Below, one piece after another: positions 6,772 through 10,376 of a DNA stretch of 10,376 nt. The DNA comes from Bacteroidota bacterium. GTDB lineage: Bacteria; Bacteroidota; Bacteroidia; Bacteroidales; Prolixibacteraceae. The DNA lies in the NCBI GenBank assembly GCA_023393265.1, contig JAEWME010000337.1, positions 1 through 10,376 of the forward strand, read 5' to 3'. A program made the position numbers and the translations under genes. The notes beneath the pieces are model-generated. The model saw only the letters and a program-made list of their open reading frames with translations. It searched no databases and was not told the DNA's origin. How positions within the stretch are numbered: the stretch's first letter is position 1; every line of letters starts with the position of its first letter.

Positions 6772-7650
6772 TTATCGTTCACAAATTGTTTTTAAACGTT
6801 CCAGCGCTTTTGGATACGTTTCTGAAAAATATTGCTTAAACATTTGATTTGAATCCAAATCGACTTTTAACAGTGTATTTCCATTCTGATTTTCAAAAGT
6901 GTAATTTTCATGTGCTCCAGCCCACGCGTCTACCTCCGGACCTTCCATTATTTCCTTTCCGTTAGAAATAATTCCAAGATGATGAATGCTTACAAATTTG
7001 TTGGGGATATTTTCTTCAATCCGGCTAATCATTCCTCCCTTATTGCCGTCTTTATCAGTGCCAACAAACCGGATTTCAGCTCCTTTTTCCCACGAGCCTT
7101 CAAAATTTGACGTTGGATTAAACACTGATGTCCATTCGTTGTAGAATTTTTCATCAAGCATCATAGAGTAAACTTTTTCAGGAGCGGCAATTATTAAAAT
7201 CTCAAAACGAATAGTTTCGAGCCCGGCCCGAGTTTCAACGTATTTTTTAAAGTTGTTTAAAATTGCCTGCCATCCGAATCTTTGCATTTCGACCGGATTC
7301 CGGGTTTCAGCTTCAAAAACCTCTGTAAGCACGGCTTTATTTCCATTTTCAGAAAACGTAATACTTACTGTTCTGTCGTCGTCAAGAATTTCTTCAATTA
7401 GCTCGTTTTTCATCACTTTAGTGTATTTGCCGCTAAAATCAAATCCGAAACTTCCGTCTTTTGCCTCCATTCTCCAGGAAAATTTTCCTTCCTCGCGTAA
7501 ATCGTTTTCTGCCCAGGGACAGCACCAATCATCGGAGGCAAAGTTCCAACGAGTTATATGCTCCGGTTTTGTCCAGTATTCCCATACTTTTTCGACCGGC
7601 ATATCAATTTCTGTTTTTACCGTAACTAATGTCTTTTCACCTGTTTTCAT
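6772..7650 (-). CDS. Tandem SRPBCC/AHSA1-domain protein
   Basis: This 292-residue protein has two consecutive START-like SRPBCC domains. Domain 1 (about 8-140) has VKTEIDMPVEKVWEYWTKPE, W35 in ITRWNF, LREEGKFSWRM and a closing helix GWQAILNNFKKYVE. Domain 2 (about 145-290) has FEILIIAAPEKVYSMMLDEK, the NEWTSVFNP tryptophan, an NYTFENQNGNTLLKVDLD strand and a final helix. The domains may bind hydrophobic ligands; the specific ligand is unknown. It heads the leftward operon and is divergently transcribed from the AraC-type regulator across a 132-bp gap, the usual layout for a regulator controlling its neighbours. It is a double-length relative of the single-domain gene at 2767-3216. Confidence 0.9.
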   Translation of the reverse strand: MKTGEKTLVTVKTEIDMPVEKVWEYWTKPEHITRWNFASDDWCCPWAENDLREEGKFSWRMEAKDGSFGFDFSGKYTKVMKNELIEEILDDDRTVSITFSENGNKAVLTEVFEAETRNPVEMQRFGWQAILNNFKKYVETRAGLETIRFEILIIAAPEKVYSMMLDEKFYNEWTSVFNPTSNFEGSWEKGAEIRFVGTDKDGNKGGMISRIEENIPNKFVSIHHLGIISNGKEIMEGPEVDAWAGAHENYTFENQNGNTLLKVDLDSNQMFKQYFSETYPKALERLKTICER

Positions 7651-7782
7651 CTTTAAACTTTTTATCGCTCTTTATCGTTTTTGTTTTGTCAGTATAAAAT
7701 TATAGCTGTTAAAAGAAATTTGTGAAGTGTAAAAACGACAAACCGAAGGTAAATTACGACAAAATTGTCTTAAAATTTTAGA
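7651..7782. promoter_or_regulatory. Divergent promoter region with candidate AraC operator
   Basis: This gap must hold the promoters of both the leftward operon and the regulator. ACGACAAA occurs at 7735-7742 and 7756-7763, a direct repeat with 21-bp spacing (two helical turns), the arrangement typical of AraC-family binding sites. The second copy is part of an inverted repeat GACAA-AA-TTGTC (7758-7769), and an inverted GACAAAA lies at 7690-7684. No full -33/-7 promoter could be picked out with confidence. Confidence 0.5.
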
Positions 7783-8760
7783 ATGAAAAGAATTTCAATA
7801 TTGGTTGCTGAAAACTCAGTTATTCAGTCAATCGCCGATCCCCAATATTGTTTTGAAACCGTAAACCGCTTCCTGAATTCCAATGGACAACCAACGATGT
7901 TTAAAGTTGAACTGGTTGGTGCTGAAAGAGAGGTAAAATTAAATAACGGACTCTATACCATCCGTTCCGAGAAGTTGGTGAATGAAGTTGAAAAAACTGA
8001 TTTGGTAATTATTCCGGCCTTGTTTGGAAATATGCCCGGGGCCTTGGAAGCAAATAAGGAACTGCTTCCGTGGATTGTAAAACAATACAATTCCGGCGCT
8101 GAAGTCGCCTCATTGTGCGTTGGCGCGTTTTTGCTCGCCTCAACCGGATTGTTAAACGGGAAAAAATGTTCTACACACTGGGGTTTTATTGATGACTTCA
8201 GCAAAATGTTTCCCGAAGTAAATGTGCAGCATGGAAGTATTGTTACCGAGGAAAGCGGAATTTATTCCAGTGGCGGGGCAAATTCATACTGGAACCTGTT
8301 GTTGCACCTGGTAGAGAAATTTACCAACAGGGAAACTGCAGTTCTGACTTCGAAGTATTTTGCCATTGATTTTGGCCGGAACAGCCAGTCGTCTTTTGCG
8401 ATGTTCAAAGGACAAAAACAGCATAACGATGAAGAAATCAGAAAAGCCCAGGAGTTTATCGAGAAAAATATTGATGAGAAAATTACGGTGGAGGAGCTGG
8501 CTGAAAAAACGGCGGTTGGAAGACGAAGCTTTGAGCGGAGATTTAAAAGGGCAACCCGGAATTCGGTACTGGAATACATACAACGCGTTAAAATTGAAGC
8601 AGCCAAACGAAGCATTGAAACAAGCCGGAAAAATATAACCGAAATAATGTTTGAAGTAGGTTACAACGATACCAAAGCATTTCGTTCCGCTTTTAAGAAA
8701 ATTACCGGAGTTACACCCCTGGAATATAAAAACAAGTATAATAAAATTGAGTTGGAGTAA
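7783..8760 (+). CDS. DJ-1/PfpI-AraC (GlxA-like) transcriptional regulator
   Basis: This 325-residue DNA-binding protein joins an N-terminal DJ-1/PfpI (glutamine-amidotransferase-like) domain, residues 1 to about 195, to a C-terminal AraC double helix-turn-helix, about 215-320. The first domain contains LVIIPALFG (74-82), the nucleophile-elbow-like SLCVGAFLLAS with Cys112 (110-120), and STHWGF with His132. The second has ITVEELAEKTAVGRRSFERRFKRATR (first HTH) and ITEIMFEVGYNDTKAFRSAFKKITGVTPLEYK (second HTH and family signature). In GlxA/FtrA-like regulators the first domain senses a signal and is not usually an active enzyme. Divergent placement next to the SRPBCC-VOC-reductase operon suggests it controls that operon and itself. 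Its inducer is unknown. Confidence 0.93.
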   Translation: MKRISILVAENSVIQSIADPQYCFETVNRFLNSNGQPTMFKVELVGAEREVKLNNGLYTIRSEKLVNEVEKTDLVIIPALFGNMPGALEANKELLPWIVKQYNSGAEVASLCVGAFLLASTGLLNGKKCSTHWGFIDDFSKMFPEVNVQHGSIVTEESGIYSSGGANSYWNLLLHLVEKFTNRETAVLTSKYFAIDFGRNSQSSFAMFKGQKQHNDEEIRKAQEFIEKNIDEKITVEELAEKTAVGRRSFERRFKRATRNSVLEYIQRVKIEAAKRSIETSRKNITEIMFEVGYNDTKAFRSAFKKITGVTPLEYKNKYNKIELE

Positions 8761-8913
8761 CCGCTTTTAGAAACGATTTGGGTATACCCGAACAAGGTTG
8801 CTTTCTGCATTTTACGAGAATTATAAAACAAAGTTTTCACAAAAATTCGTCAGTTTTCTGGCTTAAAATAGTCAGGGATACCGCCATAAAATTTATTTCC
8901 TCTTCTATTTCGC

Positions 8914-9033
8914 CTACTTTTTAACGTTCATAAATTTCGTCATGGCCTCATAATCTTCAAACAAAAAGTTCGATACTTCTCCGCTTGGCTGCACAAAAAG
9001 GAAGTCACTAATGGCTCCCTTTTTTATTTTCCG
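8914..9033 (-). pseudogene. Gene-end remnant, copy 2 (unrecognised family)
   Basis: A leftward frame open for 39 codons reads GAISDFLFVQPSGEVSNFLF then EDYEAMTKFMNVKK and ends with TAG at 8914-8916. It matches the remnant at 1600-1731 in DNA and protein, in the same orientation, about 7.3 kb away. A minus-strand ATG at 9037-9035 opens MTENKKGSH and stops; removing one base from the A6G3 run would join this start to the longer frame and give a protein of about 40 residues. So this copy looks like a small gene broken by a homopolymer length change, or the end of a longer one. Function unknown. Confidence 0.45.
8995..9030 (+). terminator. Rightward terminator-like hairpin
   Basis: AAAAAGG (8995-9001) pairs with CCTTTTT (9018-9024), with further AG/CT pairing inside, and runs into TTTTTTATTTT. 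It is about 235 bp past the regulator gene and sits at the same place in remnant copy 2 as the hairpin at 1711-1752 does in copy 1. Confidence 0.45.
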
Positions 9034-9464
9034 TCATGTCGATTTACCAACTGATTTACACTAAAGATGGAAGCAAAATAAGTTATGCACGCAACAAATC
9101 ATAGAGAATCGTCAGATTTCTCTACTTTAGTTGAGCTGTCAACCAGAGGGTATCGCCATAAATCTTCACTTTTTTTTCAATGATTTTCTGATATCCACAG
9201 ATTAATCCCGGATAAAGGATATGCGCCTTTACGATCTCTATCCCCCATTTAATAAATTAAAATAATGACAGTCAAATAAAAGCAGGATTTGCGGTGTTTT
9301 TTTTTATATTTAAACCACCAAAAGATTATCAAAAAGTTAATGAATCAGATTTCACATTTTACATATGACATGAATTTGAAATTATTTAACGTTGAACTCT
9401 GGTTATTAATAGAACGTAAGTTTTCTATTTCATAAAATGCAGACAATTAACTTTGGAAATACCA

Positions 9465-10259
9465 ATGAGTGCATCAAAAAATAACAAGCTGATAATCAAC
9501 TCCACAAGAACTATCTTATTGATTACTTTGTTGGTTGCATTTTTATTTGACAAGAATTGTACAGCACATGTCGCACTCAAGCCATCGGATCTTTTCAAAA
9601 CTCAAAATACCAACGACTCATATTTTAACCCCATCTATGCAGGCAATGGCGTAAACCACATGAATATTAACCTGGTGAACCTTGGAAATTCATCACTAAA
9701 AGCAGGCGACGAAATTGGCGTGTTTGATGGAATCTACTGTGTCGGCGCAGCGGTTATTCTGGATTCAGACCTAAAGACAGGATTATTGAGTATTGCTGCA
9801 TCAGCCAACGACACTTTGGAAAGCAAGCCAAACGGTTACATCACCGGACACAAAATAAAACTGAAGTTATATAGAAATAACAGTGTATATGAGCTTTATT
9901 TCGATCTCGTCGATAATAGCAAAGATATCTTTACACTTGGAGGCACAATGTTCGCCTTCGTCGATTTCTCCCGATCAACAGGAAACACTTTTTTGGTAAG
10001 GCCATACCGATTCAACATTTATCCCGATCCGGTGAAAGACAATCTCGAAATTGAACTAAACTTTTTTTCAGGCGTAAGAGTTAATTGTAAGATTTTTGAT
10101 TCGCTGGGGAAACTGATCAAACTCTTCCCTGGTGAAGTTTCTGAAGATAATAAAGCCATAGTCTGGGACTGTACAGATGATTACGGACAAAAAGTTAATC
10201 CTGGCTTTTATTACATAAGGATGCACAATGTTTTAAAAAAAGTAGTACTTGCTGATTAA
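9465..10259 (+). CDS. Secreted protein with T9SS type A sorting domain
   Basis: This 264-residue protein is probably exported through the inner membrane by Sec and across the outer membrane by the type IX system. A signal peptide is visible at residues 1-34 (basic start, hydrophobic core ILLITLLVAFLF, likely cleavage after NCTA). The central domain contains YFNPIYAGNGVNHMNI (53-68) and GDEIGVFDGIYCVGAAVI (81-98), a pattern seen in Bacteroidota surface proteins of unclear function. The C-terminal 80 residues, from NIYPDPVKDNLEIEL through IFDSLGKLI to NPGFYYIRMHNVLKKVVL, are a Por-secretion tail that targets T9SS cargo. The frame also begins with TTG at 9453, but the ATG at 9465 gives the better signal peptide. 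It lies 18 bp before another secreted-protein gene, so the two are probably co-transcribed. Confidence 0.85.
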   Translation: MSASKNNKLIINSTRTILLITLLVAFLFDKNCTAHVALKPSDLFKTQNTNDSYFNPIYAGNGVNHMNINLVNLGNSSLKAGDEIGVFDGIYCVGAAVILDSDLKTGLLSIAASANDTLESKPNGYITGHKIKLKLYRNNSVYELYFDLVDNSKDIFTLGGTMFAFVDFSRSTGNTFLVRPYRFNIYPDPVKDNLEIELNFFSGVRVNCKIFDSLGKLIKLFPGEVSEDNKAIVWDCTDDYGQKVNPGFYYIRMHNVLKKVVLAD

Positions 10260-10277
10260 AAGCTAAAAGCTTAGTCT

Positions 10278-10376
10278 ATGAAGAAATTTTTACTCATCAT
10301 ATTATGCTTTTTCATTTCGTCCATGATTTTTGCACAGGGGCACTTTGTTCCGGCCTTCGACGGTGCTGGGCAAGAC
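10278..10376 (+). CDS. Secreted protein, 5' end only (paralogue of the upstream gene)
   Basis: The gene runs off the window after 33 codons. It begins with a clear signal peptide, MKKFLLIILCFFISSMIFAQ, cleaved near AQ. The first mature residues, HFVPAFDGAGQD, line up with YFNPIYAGNGVN in the preceding protein (pattern F-x-P-x3-G-x-G), so it probably starts with the same type of domain and may also be T9SS cargo. The sorting tail, if any, is outside the window. Confidence 0.75.
   Translation, partial: MKKFLLIILCFFISSMIFAQGHFVPAFDGAGQD

Larger units (their letters stand above)
8761..9464. other. Spacer with gene-end remnant copy 2
   Basis: No intact gene was found in about 700 bp. It holds the second copy of the repeated gene-end segment (8914-9033), a rightward terminator-like hairpin (8995-9030) that could end read-through from the regulator gene, and a weak hairpin AGAGAATC/GATTTCTCT at 9103-9123 without a T-run. 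From about 9250 the sequence becomes very AT-rich and probably contains the promoter of the secreted-protein gene. Confidence 0.55.

Noticed and set aside
8778..8790. GGGTATACCC palindrome just after the regulator gene as a terminator.
   Set aside because: No loop is possible in a perfect 10-bp palindrome of this kind and no T-run follows it.
8873..9162. Two similar short segments, AGGGATACCGCCATAAA near 8873 and AGGGTATCGCCATAAA near 9147.
   Set aside because: A single match of about 15 bases with a gap is expected by chance in a window this long.
9122..9250. Minus-strand frame of about 42 codons ending in YGDTLWLTAQLK.
   Set aside because: It reads somewhat protein-like but has no start codon, no recognised family and a length easily reached by chance.
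9448..9455. TAACTTTG, a perfect -7 promoter consensus before the secreted-protein gene.
   Set aside because: It ends 9 bp before the ATG at 9465, leaving almost no leader, and has no -33 TTG at proper spacing.

Overview
The window looks like an accessory region of a Bacteroidota chromosome. The evidence is a C-terminal type IX secretion (T9SS) sorting domain on a secreted protein, AT-rich spacers with few clear Shine-Dalgarno sequences, and a match to the Bacteroidota -7 promoter consensus (TAnnTTTG) in front of the transposase. Genus cannot be told from the sequence; a marine or anaerobic Bacteroidia/Marinilabiliales-type genome is a guess.

Layout: (1) 1-1522 is an apparently complete insertion sequence with a leftward IS701/IS4-like DDE transposase, a 13-bp perfect terminal inverted repeat and a TTAA directly outside its right end. 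(2) 1523-2280 is a spacer with two rightward and one leftward terminator-like hairpins and scraps of coding-like sequence. (3) 2281-4613 is a rightward four-gene array: DoxX-like membrane protein, SRPBCC/AHSA1 protein, a rifampin ADP-ribosyltransferase (Arr) with an added N-terminal TPR-like domain, and a RibD/DHFR-type reductase. (4) 4614-4861 is the convergence zone, with a possible frameshifted small gene. (5) 7650-4862 is a compact leftward four-gene operon: tandem SRPBCC, VOC, RibD/DHFR-type reductase, tandem VOC. (6) 7783-8760 is a divergently transcribed DJ-1/PfpI-AraC (GlxA-like) regulator; the gap carries an ACGACAAA direct repeat at 21-bp spacing. (7) 8761-9464 is another spacer, with a second diverged copy of a gene-end segment also found at 1600-1731. 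(8) 9465-end holds a T9SS cargo protein and the start of a likely paralogue.

Reading: the 2.3-8.8 kb block brings together small-molecule-binding folds (SRPBCC, VOC), two reductase-like proteins, a DoxX-like membrane protein and an antibiotic-inactivating ADP-ribosyltransferase, under a probable local AraC-type regulator. SRPBCC and RibD/DHFR-type genes occur in both convergent arms. This fits a xenobiotic or antibiotic response island, but only the Arr domain has a function that can be assigned with confidence. The IS on one side and the repeated gene remnants on both sides suggest the block was gained or rearranged; that is inference.
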